64,000 nt of DNA from Rickettsia rickettsii (GTDB lineage: Bacteria > Pseudomonadota > Alphaproteobacteria > Rickettsiales > Rickettsiaceae), in assembly GCF_001951015.1 (NCBI RefSeq), contig NZ_CP018914.1:890001-954000 (forward strand), in the 5' to 3' direction. Positions 52,471-63,091 of the stretch are shown one piece after another; the stretch's first letter is position 1; every line of letters begins with the position of its first letter. Under the pieces are notes generated by a model that saw only the letters and a list, made by a program, of their open reading frames with translations, searched no databases and was not told where the DNA came from. The position numbers and the translations under genes were made by a program.

Positions 52471-52478
52471 AAAATCAA

Positions 52479-53663
52479 TTAATTATTTATTTTAGTTACT
52501 ACGCCGGCACCCACTGTTCTACCACCTTCACGTATAGAGAATTTCAACCCTTCCTGCATCGCAATCGGTTTAATTAATTCCACTGTAAAAGTAGCATTAT
52601 CTCCAGGCATAACCATCTGCTTATCAGCAGGCAATTTTATTGTACCGGTAACATCTGTTGTTCTAAAATAGAACTGCGGACGATAATCATTAGTAAATGG
52701 GGTATGACGCCCACCTTCTTCTTTACTAAGCACATATACTTCAGCTTCAAACTTATCATGCGGTTTTATGCTACCAGGTTTTGCGAGAACTTGTCCTCTT
52801 TCAACTTCTTCTCTTTTTGTACCGCGTAGTAATATGCCAACATTATCTCCGGCTTGTCCTTCATCAAGTAATTTTCTGAACATTTCTACACCGGTACAGG
52901 TAGTTTTTTGCGTATCTTTTAGACCGACTATTTCAATTTCCTCACCTACCTTAATTATTCCTGACTCTACTCTACCAGTTACAACAGTACCTCTTCCTGA
53001 AATAGAGAATACATCTTCTATTGGCATTAAGAAAGGTTTATCCGTAGCTCTTACAGGCTGCGGTATATAGCTATCTACTGCATCCATTAGCTCATTAATA
53101 GCTTTTTCACCTTCAGGCTTTCCTTCTAAAGCTTGAAGTGCAGAACCTTTAATAATAGGTATTTCATCACCCGGGAAACCATATTTTGATAATAATTCCC
53201 TTACTTCCATCTCTACTAGTTCTAATAGATCAGGATCATCCACCATATCTATTTTATTTAAAAATACTACCATAGCAGGCACACCTACCTGTTTTGCTAG
53301 TAATATATGCTCTCTAGTTTGCGGCATAGGACCATCAGCAGCAGAAACTACTAATATTGCACCGTCCATCTGAGCGGCACCGGTTATCATGTTCTTTACA
53401 TAGTCAGCGTGTCCCGGACAATCTACGTGTGCATAGTGTCTATTTTTAGTCTCATATTCTACATGTGCAGTAGAAATAGTTATACCTCTTTCTTTTTCTT
53501 CAGGAGCAGCATCAATTTGATCATACGCTGTAGCTTGTGCTCCACCTGTCTTAGCAAGTACTATAGTTATTGCTGCCGTTAAGGAAGTTTTACCGTGATC
53601 TACGTGACCGATCGTACCTATATTAACGTGCGGTTTAGTGCGTTCAAATTTTGCTTTTGCCAT
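52479..53663 (-). CDS. tuf: Translation elongation factor Tu
   Basis: GTPase that brings aminoacyl-tRNA to the ribosome. The 394 residues show G1 GHVDHGKTS, the switch I region [16 protein letters not shown]3 DCPGHADY, G4 NKIDM and the conserved RGITIS threonine. No fusA or second tuf lies in the window. Downstream is the S10 operon (a tufA trait), upstream are tRNA-Gly and tRNA-Tyr (a tufB trait). Rickettsia is known to keep a single tuf in this chimeric position. Confidence 0.98.
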
Positions 53664-53750
53664 ATTATTACTCTCTACAATTTTTTAGGTTTAATACAAG
53701 TTTTTTTATAAGTGCATTTTCTTGCTAAATTTATTTGTTACCACTATCTC

Positions 53751-53824
53751 TGGAGCGGGTGATGGGAATCGAACCCACACAGCCAGCTTGGAAGGCTGGA
53801 ACTCTACCATTGAGCTACACCCGC
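53751..53824 (-). tRNA. tRNA-Gly (anticodon UCC)
   Basis: Acceptor GCGGGTG with CACCCGC, D arm AGCTCAATGGTAGAG, anticodon stem CCAGC/GCTGG with loop CTTCCAA (anticodon TCC), T arm TGTGGGTTCGATTCCCATC. Discriminator T and an encoded CCA. Directly upstream of tuf on the same strand. Confidence 0.96.
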
Positions 53825-53852
53825 ATTGTGGCACTATTAATAAAATAATTTC

Positions 53853-53870
53853 AAAGTTATTTTGTTAACA
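53853..53870 (+). repeat. Third copy of the TTATTTTGTTAACA motif
   Basis: AAAGTTATTTTGTTAACA, matching the opposed pair at 23507 and 23616. It lies in the spacer between tRNA-Gly and tRNA-Tyr, so it is inside their transcript. It may be a fragment of a longer dispersed element. Confidence 0.5.
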
Positions 53871-53959
53871 GTGCTATATCAATTTTATTCAGATTTATAA
53901 ATATACACAATTATGTTTTATTTTTAAATAAAATGATATGCTTCCCTGAACCATTTAAG

Positions 53960-54045
53960 TGGTGGAGGGAGAAGGATTTGAACCTTCGAACGCTTACGCG
54001 GGCAGATTTACAGTCTGCTGCCATTGACCACTCGGCCACCCCTCC
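53960..54045 (-). tRNA. tRNA-Tyr (anticodon GUA)
   Basis: Class II tRNA with a long variable arm: acceptor GGAGGGG with TCCCTCC, D arm GCCGAGTGGTCAATGGC, anticodon stem GCAGA/TCTGC with loop CTGTAAA (anticodon GTA), variable arm CCGCGTAAGCG, T arm GAAGGTTCAAATCCTTC, encoded CCA. First gene of the tRNA-Tyr, tRNA-Gly, tuf series. Confidence 0.96.
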
Positions 54046-54236
54046 TAAAGAACTCTACTGTATTAAATAGACTAATTCACTGTAAAATACAATATATAAT
54101 TAGTATTAGGACTTAATAAAACTTCTTGCCGAATCATCAAATAAACAAATAGCAGCTTGCACATTTATTTAGTTGTAACTTTCTATAATAAATAGTAGTT
54201 TCTGTCAAGAATAAATTACTGACGGTTTTCAATAAG

Positions 54237-54959
54237 ATGCAAAATAAAAAACTTGATTCTAAACATTGTTATTATATGTATGGGAAACATCCTGTCTTTT
54301 CTGCTCTAAATAATCCAAAACGTCAAATTGACAATATTTTATGCACTAGGGAAATTTTTGAGACACATAAAAAATTAATAGGTACTAGAGCTTACGAAAT
54401 TGTTAATAACGATATTTTATCTAAATTACTGGAAAACCAAACACATCAAGGAATAGCTGCAAAAATTAGACCAATTTTTTCTTACAATTTAGAGGACATA
54501 GATATAACAAATCCAAAATGTAAAATTGCGATTCTTGATCAAATAACAGACACACAAAATATTGGCGCAATTATTCGTAGTGCCGCTGCTTTTGATATAA
54601 ATGCTATAATATTACCTCAAGATAATTCTCCAAATGAAAACGGCAGCATTGCTAAAGCGGCTTGCGGTACTTTAGAATTAATACCTATAATTAAAGTTAC
54701 TAACTTACGCTCATGTATGAATTATCTTAAAAAACACGGCTTTTGGATTATAGGTCTAACAGGTTCTGCAAATGACTACTTTACCGATAAATTAATTTCC
54801 GACAAAATAGTATTGGTATTTGGCTCAGAAGATAAAGGCATACGAAGATTAGTTGCAGAAACATGTGATTATTTAGCCAAAATCCCTATTTCTCAGAGAG
54901 TAGAAAGTCTTAATGTATCAAATGCCGCTTCTATACTTTTTCATTCATTACATAAATAA
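54237..54959 (+). CDS. rlmB: SpoU-family RNA 2'-O-methyltransferase (RlmB type)
   Basis: SAM-dependent enzyme of the TrmH/SpoU class; RlmB modifies a guanosine in 23S rRNA. The 240 residues have an N-terminal substrate-binding part (YYMYGKHPVFSALNNPKRQI) and a knotted catalytic domain with ILDQITDTQNIGAIIRSAAA, VFGSEDKGIRRL and IPISQRVESLNVSNAASILF. All three SpoU motifs are intact. The exact RNA target is inferred from the family. Confidence 0.9.
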   Translation: MQNKKLDSKHCYYMYGKHPVFSALNNPKRQIDNILCTREIFETHKKLIGTRAYEIVNNDILSKLLENQTHQGIAAKIRPIFSYNLEDIDITNPKCKIAILDQITDTQNIGAIIRSAAAFDINAIILPQDNSPNENGSIAKAACGTLELIPIIKVTNLRSCMNYLKKHGFWIIGLTGSANDYFTDKLISDKIVLVFGSEDKGIRRLVAETCDYLAKIPISQRVESLNVSNAASILFHSLHK

Positions 54960-55069
54960 TATTTTTAATAAATCACATATTGTTTTTTATTTACTTCGAT
55001 ATAAATATTTAGTCTACTAAAATTAAAGTCATAAACTTTGATTATATCAATTAACTTGAGAGACAAGTC

Positions 55070-55522
55070 ATGAAAAGGGAACCAAATGAACAAATTATCG
55101 AGAGTTTTGAAAAACAATTAGACATATTTATAAATGCACTTACAGAAAAAGAGATAACAACAGCTATATTAAACAATTTTTTTGATAAAGTGATCAATAA
55201 CCTCAAGAATGAAAGATTAATTAATGATATTATATTTGATATATATCAAGGTAAAACAGTAATTACTAAACCTATATATTCCGATTATATAGAATCCTCT
55301 GAACCTAAATATAACGAACATTGGCAAAAATTTTATAGTTTTAATCGTAATCTTATGATAGAAAGCACATTAATATTTATTGCTAAGAATCTAAAAAAAG
55401 CTTCTTTAACAAACAAATTATATTATAGCTTTGCTAAATTAGCCCAGCAATTAGACTTGAATGCAGTAAGTGATCATTTTATGAAAAAAATAGATAATTA
55501 TATAACATTTAACAATTTATGA
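55070..55522 (+). CDS. Hypothetical helical protein coupled to fumC
   Basis: 150 residues, almost all helical and charged, with [20 protein letters not shown] and [25 protein letters not shown] site lies 11 bases upstream. Its TGA overlaps the fumC ATG by four bases, so both are translated together, and this linkage argues for a real gene. No known domain is recognised. Confidence 0.7.
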   Translation: MKREPNEQIIESFEKQLDIFINALTEKEITTAILNNFFDKVINNLKNERLINDIIFDIYQGKTVITKPIYSDYIESSEPKYNEHWQKFYSFNRNLMIESTLIFIAKNLKKASLTNKLYYSFAKLAQQLDLNAVSDHFMKKIDNYITFNNL

Positions 55523-56910
55523 AAAATTACAGAACCGAAAGTGATTCTTTTGGAGAAATTCAAATAGAAGAAAAATTTTATTGGGGGGCTCAAACTCAAA
55601 GATCTTTAGAAAATTTTAAAATAGGCAAGCAAAAAATGCCTGAAATTTTAATTCGTGCTCTTGCTATTTTAAAAAAATGTGCAGCACAGGTTAATCATGA
55701 GTTTGGTGCTTTAGAAGCTAAAATCGCTATAAGTATAGATAAAGCCACGGATAGAATCTTAGAAGGCGAATTTGAGGATAATTTTCCTTTAGTAGTTTGG
55801 CAAACAGGTTCAGGAACACAAACAAACATGAATATGAACGAGGTTATTGCCTCTATTGCCAACGAAGAATTAACAGGCAAGAAAGGCGGCAAATCTCCGG
55901 TACATCCTAACGATCATGTTAATAAAGGACAATCATCCAACGACTCTTTTCCAACCGCTATGCATATAGCAACCGTACTTGCAACTAAACAGCAACTGAT
56001 ACCAGCTTTGAATAATATACTGACCTCTTTGCAGGATAAGTCAAAAGATTGGGACAAAATCATAAAAATAGGACGTACCCACTTGCAGGATGCAACTCCT
56101 TTAACTCTTAAACAGGAATTCTCCGGATATATTACACAAATAGAGTATGCTTTAGAACGCATAGAAAATGCACTACAAAAAGTTTATCTACTTGCCCAAG
56201 GAGGTACAGCAGTCGGTACAGGTATTAACTCAAAAATAGGCTTTGATATAAAATTTGCCGAGAAAGTGGCAGAGTTTACTAAACAACCCTTTAAGACGGC
56301 TCCTAATAAATTTGAAAGTCTAGCTGCTCACGACGCACTAGTAGAATTTTCAGGAACTCTTAATACTATAGCAGTTAGCTTAATGAAAATAGCAAATGAT
56401 ATAAGACTGCTCGGCTCCGGTCCAAGATGCGGTCTTGGTGAGCTACATTTACCTGAAAATGAACCTGGTTCTTCTATTATGCCCAGTAAAGTAAACCCTA
56501 CACAAGTCGAAGCTTTAACAATGGTGTGCAGTCAGGTGATGGGAAATCATGTTACGGTTACTATTGCCGGCTCAAACGGACATCTTGAACTTAACGTATT
56601 TAAACCCGTAATAATATACAATATCCTACAATCTATAGAGCTGTTATCCGATAGCGTAAATAGCTTTGTTACTCACTGTGTTAAAGGATTAGAACCCAAT
56701 ATAGCACGCATTAATGATTTACGTGATAAATCTCTAATGCTTGTTACAGCTCTTAATCCGCATATAGGCTATGATAATGCTGCAAAAATTGCTAAAGAAG
56801 CACATAAGCACGGGATCACTTTAAAAGAAGCAGCTAAAAAACTCAATCTTCTATCGGAAGCAAAATTTGATAAAATAGTAGTACCTGAAAAAATGGTTAG
56901 TCAATCTTAG
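55519..56910 (+). CDS. fumC: Fumarate hydratase class II
   Basis: Iron-free fumarase of the TCA cycle. The 463 residues include [17 protein letters not shown], the [20 protein letters not shown] region, [20 protein letters not shown] and the signature [11 protein letters not shown]. Standard length and all motifs present. Coupled to the upstream small gene; Rickettsia keeps a full TCA cycle fed by host glutamate. Confidence 0.97.
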   Translation: MKNYRTESDSFGEIQIEEKFYWGAQTQRSLENFKIGKQKMPEILIRALAILKKCAAQVNHEFGALEAKIAISIDKATDRILEGEFEDNFPLVVWQTGSGTQTNMNMNEVIASIANEELTGKKGGKSPVHPNDHVNKGQSSNDSFPTAMHIATVLATKQQLIPALNNILTSLQDKSKDWDKIIKIGRTHLQDATPLTLKQEFSGYITQIEYALERIENALQKVYLLAQGGTAVGTGINSKIGFDIKFAEKVAEFTKQPFKTAPNKFESLAAHDALVEFSGTLNTIAVSLMKIANDIRLLGSGPRCGLGELHLPENEPGSSIMPSKVNPTQVEALTMVCSQVMGNHVTVTIAGSNGHLELNVFKPVIIYNILQSIELLSDSVNSFVTHCVKGLEPNIARINDLRDKSLMLVTALNPHIGYDNAAKIAKEAHKHGITLKEAAKKLNLLSEAKFDKIVVPEKMVSQS

Positions 56911-57006
56911 GTTTGATACAAAGATATTAATTTAAACTATTAATGTTACTGTATAAAATCTTATAAATAGGATAATATTAAATTAGTCTATTATTATATT
57001 ACCTAT

Positions 57007-57261
57007 GTGAAACAAAATTTATCTAATCAAATTAACCTACTCGAAGCAAAAACTCATTTTTCTGATCTAATACAACGTGTACAAGACGGAGAACAAATTA
57101 CCATTTGTAAGCATAATACGCCGGTTGCAAAAATTATAACTCAAAAACCTAAAATGGATAATATAGTAAAGCAAATAAGAGAATTCCACAAAGGCAAAAC
57201 ATTAGAGCTCCTTATATTATTAAAGAGCTTAGAGATGAAGGTAGCAAATGGTGAATTCTAA
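57007..57261 (+). pseudogene. VapB-type antitoxin (Phd/YefM family), C-terminus frameshifted
   Basis: GTG start; INLLEAKTHFSDLIQRVQDG, EQITICKHNTPVAKI is the Phd/YefM DNA-binding pattern. After KGKTLE the frame slips: the other frame holds APYIIKELRDEGSKW, the expected end, with a stop at 57252-57254 that overlaps the vapC ATG. So one base was lost near 57208. The DNA-binding half is intact, so a truncated repressor could still be made, but the toxin-binding tail is altered. Confidence 0.75.
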
Positions 57262-57672
57262 ACCGTTTATAGCCGATTGCTCCATAACTGTCTCATGGTT
57301 CTTTTATGATGAACGTGATAAATATTCAGATTTTACATTAGATTATTGTTATAAGTTTAGAGTGATAGTACCGCCTCTTTGGAGACTTGAAGTAACTAAT
57401 GTAATATTAATAGCAGAAAAACGTGCTAGAATAAAATCAGTAGAGGTTATCAAAATTATAGATTTTTTAAACTCTCTCCCCCTTAATATATCAAATTTAA
57501 ATTTTTCCATACATGAAATTAAAATGCAAGAGCCAACAATCTTACTACATATGATACAACTTATTTATTAACTGCAATGCATTAAGTACTTCCTATGGCC
57601 ACTAACGATAAAGCATTAATCAAAGCATGTCATAATAACGGCATTCCACTATTTTATAGTGAATTAGCTTGA
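57248..57672 (+). pseudogene. VapC-type PIN-domain toxin, frameshifted
   Basis: PIN nuclease signature pieces: FIADCSITVSWFF (first aspartate), WRLEVTNVILIAEKRARI (glutamate), then a frameshift near 57545, TYDTTYL (aspartate) in the new frame, a stop after TAMH, and LPMATNDKALIKACHNNGIP (last acidic residue) to FYSELA. VapC toxins cut tRNA or rRNA. The loss of the reading frame before the third acidic residue should inactivate it. The ancestral end lies in the left arm of the large inverted repeat. Confidence 0.8.
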
Positions 57673-57823
57673 ATTAGGGATGATTTATAAGAAATATTTT
57701 ATTTTTTTAAGGGCATAGCGAATACCGTTAATACTAATCCATTTACGGTATGAGATATGTTCTTAAAAAAATAAAATATTTCTTATAAATCATCCCTAAT
57801 TCAAGCTAATTCACTATAAAATA
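57650..57823. repeat. Perfect inverted repeat, 62-bp arms, 50-nt loop
   Basis: Left arm 57650-57711 and right arm 57762-57823 are exact inverted copies, starting TATTTTATAGTGAATTAGCT and ending near TTATTTTTTTAAG. The loop carries ATACCGT and ACGGTAT as a small inner pair. The left arm contains the end of vapC, so the right arm looks like an inverted duplication of that end. A related TAATTCACTGTAAAATACAAT occurs at 54073 near tRNA-Tyr. It lies about 90 bp before ftsZ. Confidence 0.9.
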
Positions 57824-57911
57824 CAATAATCCATATTTTTCATAAAAAGTTTATGGAAATTTCTAAATCTTTTATTATACTTAAACATTATATATAAAAT
57901 AAAAGAGTATC

Positions 57912-59270
57912 ATGGTTTTAAATATCAAAGCTCCTGAAAATATAGTATTAAAACCGACCATTACAGTTTTTGGCGTTGGGGGTGCAGGTAGTAATGCAGT
58001 AAATAATATGATTAGTGCTAATCTGCAAGGTGCTAATTTTGTAGTAGCTAATACTGATGCACAATCGCTTGAACATTCTTTATGCACTAACAAAATACAA
58101 CTCGGTGTTTCTACGACTAGAGGTCTTGGGGCAGGAGCTTCTCCTGAGGTTGGAGCACTTGCTGCTCAAGAATCAGAAAGCGAAATTCGTAATTACCTAG
58201 AAAATAGCAATATGGTATTTATTACGGCAGGTATGGGCGGTGGTACAGGTACCGGTTCTGCACCGGTTATTGCACGCATTGCTAAAGAACTAGGCATCCT
58301 TACGGTTGGGGTAGCAACTAAACCTTTCCATTTTGAAGGCGGTCATCGTATGAAAACTGCCGATAAAGGACTTATTGAATTACAGCAATTCGTTGATACT
58401 TTAATTGTAATACCGAACCAAAATCTATTCCGTATTGCTAATGAACAAACGACGTTTGCCGATGCTTTCAAAATGGCAGATGACGTATTACATGCAGGCG
58501 TTAGAGGAGTAACGGATTTAATGATTATGCCGGGACTTATTAATCTTGATTTTGCCGATATTAAAGCAGTAATGAGTGAAATGGGTAAAGCAATGATGGG
58601 TACAGGTGAAGCTAGTGGCGAAGATAGAGCTATTAAAGCGGCAGAATCTGCAATTTCAAATCCACTGCTAGATCATAGCTCAATGTGCGGTGCAAGAGGT
58701 GTATTAATCAATATTACCGGCGGTTCCGACATGACCTTATTTGAAGTTGACAACGCTGCTAATAGAATTAGAGAAGAAGTAGACAACCTTGATGCTAATA
58801 TTATTTTCGGTTCAACATTTAATCCGGAATTAAAAGGAATGATCAGAGTATCAGTTGTTGCTACCGGTATTGATGCCGATAAAGTACCGACATATAAACC
58901 CGCAATAGCTGAAACTACCAATATAGTTCCTGAGGAAACTTATAATAAAGCTATAGCACAACCTACACAAATAGAAGAAATGCCTGATTTTAACAGCTAC
59001 AGTACCAAAAATATTGAAATTACCGACTCTCCAATAAATCAAAATTTGATCGGAAATGAAAAAGAGCTAGGGTTACATGCCAATACTTTCAACAAATCTG
59101 AAGATGACTCACCCAAACCATCATTTTTAGGAAAAATATGGGGTTCTCTGCGTGCTTCAAATAATCAAACTTTAGAACGCAAAAACGTTGTTGTTAGTAC
59201 TCTAGATCAAGATAATAAAGAGTCTGATATTCATGACATACCGGCTTTTTTAAGAAAGCAACGAGATTAG
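57912..59270 (+). CDS. ftsZ: Cell division protein FtsZ
   Basis: Tubulin-like GTPase forming the division ring. The 452 residues carry [20 protein letters not shown] at the N-terminus, the G-loop [13 protein letters not shown] near residue 107, the T7 region [20 protein letters not shown] and a flexible tail rich in charged residues, ending near the conserved DIPAFLRKQ (the FtsA/ZipA-binding peptide). No ftsA or ftsQ sits next to it, so it is outside the usual dcw cluster here. The 62-bp inverted repeat lies just upstream. Confidence 0.97.
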   Translation: MVLNIKAPENIVLKPTITVFGVGGAGSNAVNNMISANLQGANFVVANTDAQSLEHSLCTNKIQLGVSTTRGLGAGASPEVGALAAQESESEIRNYLENSNMVFITAGMGGGTGTGSAPVIARIAKELGILTVGVATKPFHFEGGHRMKTADKGLIELQQFVDTLIVIPNQNLFRIANEQTTFADAFKMADDVLHAGVRGVTDLMIMPGLINLDFADIKAVMSEMGKAMMGTGEASGEDRAIKAAESAISNPLLDHSSMCGARGVLINITGGSDMTLFEVDNAANRIREEVDNLDANIIFGSTFNPELKGMIRVSVVATGIDADKVPTYKPAIAETTNIVPEETYNKAIAQPTQIEEMPDFNSYSTKNIEITDSPINQNLIGNEKELGLHANTFNKSEDDSPKPSFLGKIWGSLRASNNQTLERKNVVVSTLDQDNKESDIHDIPAFLRKQRD

Positions 59271-59278
59271 ATTAGAAA

Positions 59279-60194
59279 ATGACTATAATTTCAGAACAGC
59301 ATAAAACAAGAATTATTAGAAATAACTAAAAATTTTCCTGCAGATACTGCATCACTAATAAATTATGTAGATAAAACATTTAAATGTCACATTCATGATT
59401 TATCTTTATCGGATCCAAAAAATTTAAAGTTTTTTATAGCAAAAAGCTTTGCAAATCAAATTGATGTTTGTAAAACTAAAGAACATGTTCAAAATTTTTT
59501 ACAAGAGTTACACGAGCTATGGGAAGATTTATTTGAAGAGATATTGGAAGATAAGCCTGTATATAGTTTAGACATTGACTGAGCAACATACTATGCCGAA
59601 TTAGATTTTACCGAATTAAATCAAAATAATATGCTGAATACAAGATTTAGCGCAACCTCCCTTGATTTTCATTTAATAGAAACGCTACCTAACTTTTCTA
59701 GTGACAAATAAAAATATAAGGCTGAACTAACCTTTACAGAATTAAAACAAAATAATTTTGCAAAAATATATTTGGAAAAACAACAATATAACTCTCAAAG
59801 TATTCTTATTTCAAATATACAAAATAATCACAATAATTACATATTATTTCCTAAGATTATAAACCTTGAAGAACAAGTTACCATAGATATATTAAATAAT
59901 TTATTATTATTAGGTGCTTATAATAAATGTAATTTTTTTGAATCCAATAACGGATCAGAAATATATTTTAGATTACCTAATAATGAAAGGCTTGCCATGA
60001 AAGTTTTTAGTTTAAATAATCAGCCTATATTAAAAGAAAATAAATTTGAAAATTCTATATTATTTTTAAGTACAAAAATAAACGAAAATGGTGCTGTTGA
60101 CTATAGTGAAGGCTTTAGTACTGATATTATAGCCAATGGTAAAATAAATGCTTCTTATATAATTCCTCTAGGCGAGATAATGGACTCTAATTAA
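59279..60194 (+). pseudogene. Unknown gene downstream of ftsZ, with frameshift and two stops
   Basis: ATG nine bases after ftsZ reads MTIISEQ, then shifts into IKQELLEITKNFPADTASLI and FFIAKSFANQIDVCKTKEHV, and stops at SLDID. The frame resumes ATYYAELDFTELNQNNMLNT, stops again at NFSSDK, and continues YKAELTFTELKQNNFAKIYL to GEIMDSN. The two TELKQ/TELNQ motifs suggest an internal repeat, with FTEL-QNN each time. Later strands (SILFLSTKINENGAVDYSEG) look like a beta domain. Function unknown. Confidence 0.55.
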
Positions 60195-60206
60195 CAAAAT
60201 AATCAT

Positions 60207-60727
<521 letters not shown>

Positions 60728-60730
60728 TAA

Positions 60731-60849
60731 CGTCATCGCGAGCAGTCGTAGACTGCCTGGCAATCCAGAAAAAATAATCAAAATTCTGTAAATCAGAAAT
60801 TTTTACTAGATTGCTTCGTCAAAACTTGCAGTTTCTTCTTGCAATGACG
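60731..60849. repeat. Palindromic repeat between ecotin relic and nfu
   Basis: CGTCATCGCGAGCAGTCG and TTCTTCTTGCAATGACG are the ends, CAATCCAG and CTAGATTG the step, and AAAATTCTG/CAGAAATTTT a central hairpin. Same architecture as at 19968. Confidence 0.75.
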
Positions 60850-60875
60850 AAGACTAACACAGTTAGCATACTAAA

Positions 60876-61448
60876 TTACTCAAAATCTTCCCCTACAGCT
60901 TCAACTTCTTGCACTTCCGGTACAAAATGTTTAAGCATGGACTCAATGCCGTTTCTTAAGGTTATGGTGGAACTAGGACATCCAAGGCATGCACCACGAA
61001 GTGCTAATTTAACTACACCGTTTTCAAAGCCTTTATATATTATGTCGCCACCGTCTTGTGCAACAGATGGACGCACCCTAGTTTCAATAATCTCTACGAT
61101 TTGTTTCTCTATTTCCGAAAGCCCATCAAGGTTATGATTTACATTATCTGCTTTGGTGTTTTCTTCAAATACAGGCAAGCCTGAAACAAAATGATCCATA
61201 ATAACCATTAAAATCTCAGGCTTTATAACTTGCCAATTACCTTCAGCTTGTTTAGTTACTGTTATAAAATCACTACCGAAAAACACCGATTTTACATTAT
61301 TAATATAAAATAATGATTCTGCAAGTTTGCTTCTTCCTTTTACTTCAGCAAGCTCACTAAAAAATACCGGCTGATCACTACTTATTTTCTGCCCTGGGAA
61401 AAATGTTATTGCATCCGGATTTGGAGTATCTGCAGTTTGAATAAACAT
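60876..61448 (-). CDS. NfuA-like iron-sulfur cluster scaffold
   Basis: 190 residues with an N-terminal Nfu domain (MFIQTADTPNPDAITFFPGQ, SLFYINNVKSVFFGSDFITV) and a C-terminal NifU-like domain with IVEIIETRVRPSVAQDGGDI and CLGCPSS. The two cysteines, at about 154 and 157, bind the transient cluster. This two-domain form is the alphaproteobacterial and mitochondrial NFU1 type and delivers clusters to enzymes of respiration and the TCA cycle. No other suf or isc gene lies nearby. Confidence 0.93.
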   Translation of the reverse strand: MFIQTADTPNPDAITFFPGQKISSDQPVFFSELAEVKGRSKLAESLFYINNVKSVFFGSDFITVTKQAEGNWQVIKPEILMVIMDHFVSGLPVFEENTKADNVNHNLDGLSEIEKQIVEIIETRVRPSVAQDGGDIIYKGFENGVVKLALRGACLGCPSSTITLRNGIESMLKHFVPEVQEVEAVGEDFE

Positions 61449-61549
61449 AATTAAAGCACACTAATAAATTTGTTGATTATTATAAATTGATAGTACTACT
61501 TTTACAATATATTTGTATTTAGGCATTTTTACATGGCGCTCAAAAGTAT

Positions 61550-61770
61550 TTCATTCCTGCGGCAGCAGGAATCCAATACTACCTATCCACGTCATTGCGA
61601 GAAGGCATTTATGCCGACTAAGCAATCTCATGCAATTTAAGAGAGATTGCCACGTCGCTACGCTCCTCGCAATGCATTGTTGCAGGGACCGGTAAAGCAC
61701 TCGGTGTCAAGCCACGGGATGACAGAGGTGCAATTGATCCACACAACAACGCCTCCTCGCAATGACAATT
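61550..61770. repeat. Compound palindromic repeats upstream of nfu
   Basis: Pieces of three families are interleaved: CATTCCTGCGGCAGCAGGAATCC, a CGTCATTGCGAGAAGGC element with GCAATCTC/GAGATTGCC and CTCCTCGCAATG, a CACTCGGTGTCAAGCCACGGGATGACA end, and a second CCTCGCAATGACA end at 61768. Serial insertion seems the simplest explanation. Confidence 0.6.
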
Positions 61771-61795
61771 ATAAATATTTTGCTAGATTCCCGCT

Positions 61796-63022
61796 TTAGC
61801 TAGAAATAACATAAGGCGGCAAATATCTAATTAATATACAAGCCGGTATAAAACAAAGTCCTGCTACAATAAAGAAATAAGTCCAGCCTAAATAAGTAGC
61901 TGCATAGCCTGAAATACTACCAAACAATATGGTACTAATATAAGCAATAGAAGTAATTAAAGCAATTTGGGTTATACAATATTTAGAACTACAGCATCTT
62001 AATTGGTAAGAAAAAAACGGCGACATAGTTAAGCCCTTGGTAAATTCTTGAAAGAAGACCGCTATATACAAACTTGTAATATCTCGATTATAAAAATAGA
62101 GAAATAAAAAAGATAGGCTAGATAAAGCATGATATATTAATGCTCTTTTAAGCAAATAAGAATATTCATATTTTCGGCACAAAAACCCACCTATAAAACC
62201 TCCAAGGATTGTAGCACACATACCGAAAGCTTTATATCCAAGAGCTAAATCTTTCTTCGTATACCCAATATCAAGATAAAACATATTCGGCATAATTGAC
62301 AGAAAATTATCTTGAAGACGATATAGAAGCATAAAACTAACAATTATTAGCCATTTAGGTTTCTTGACAAAATCATAAAAAGCATGCCAAAATCTATCAA
62401 AATCATTAATAATTATCTTATCTTTAAATTTAAGCGGATAGATTATAATTAATAGTAATGATGGTATACATAAAATTGCCATAGCACGATAAACATCTTG
62501 CCAGGATATGATAGTAGATAAATATAACGCTCCTGAACCTGCTATAAGTATACCTATTCTAAAGCCTGTAGTACAAGCTGCCTCACTTATGCCCCAATTT
62601 TTATTTGTAATCAGTAACATCTGTGATGATTGAAGTAACATATCATAAATGGACGAAAAAAATGCCACAGCTACTAAGCATAAAGCAAATGGTATAAAAT
62701 GAGTGTTAGGGTTAAAATTTGTTAGAATATATACACAAAAAATACAACTCACCAAAGCAATAATTAAACAATATTTATATCCCCGCTTACTTAAAGGAGC
62801 AAAACTTACTTTTTCAAGCAAAGGACCCCATAAAAATTTAAATATATGAATAAAATTCACTAAACTAAAAAGCCCTATAGTGATTTTATCAAAACCGGAT
62901 TCTCGAAGCCAAAAAGAAAGAGTTGAACCGGTAAGTAAATAAATTAAACCTCCAGGAAAAGAAATTATTAATATAAAGAAAATATTAGATATATATTGAA
63001 ATCGTGAAAAATTTAAACTTAT
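61796..63022 (-). CDS. AmpG-like MFS permease with AUA at the expected start
   Basis: Twelve-helix permease of the AmpG family (import of muropeptide-like compounds in E. coli). [41 protein letters not shown] and the late [20 protein letters not shown] match the family. The frame is open to an ATG at 63097, but those 25 residues ([12 protein letters not shown] and so on) come from repeat DNA. A perfect AGGAGG site lies eight bases before codon ATA (63022-63020; ISLNFSRF follows), which is where the family begins. Either AUA is used, the ATG at 63097 is used, or the start was lost. About 408 residues from the ATA. Confidence 0.78.
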   Translation of the reverse strand: MSLNFSRFQYISNIFFILIISFPGGLIYLLTGSTLSFWLRESGFDKITIGLFSLVNFIHIFKFLWGPLLEKVSFAPLSKRGYKYCLIIALVSCIFCVYILTNFNPNTHFIPFALCLVAVAFFSSIYDMLLQSSQMLLITNKNWGISEAACTTGFRIGILIAGSGALYLSTIISWQDVYRAMAILCIPSLLLIIIYPLKFKDKIIINDFDRFWHAFYDFVKKPKWLIIVSFMLLYRLQDNFLSIMPNMFYLDIGYTKKDLALGYKAFGMCATILGGFIGGFLCRKYEYSYLLKRALIYHALSSLSFLFLYFYNRDITSLYIAVFFQEFTKGLTMSPFFSYQLRCCSSKYCITQIALITSIAYISTILFGSISGYAATYLGWTYFFIVAGLCFIPACILIRYLPPYVISS

Positions 63023-63091
63023 GAATTTATCCTCCTTTATAAATATACGGTTGTCATTCCTGCAAAGGCATCGCCCGCATGGATATCTAAT

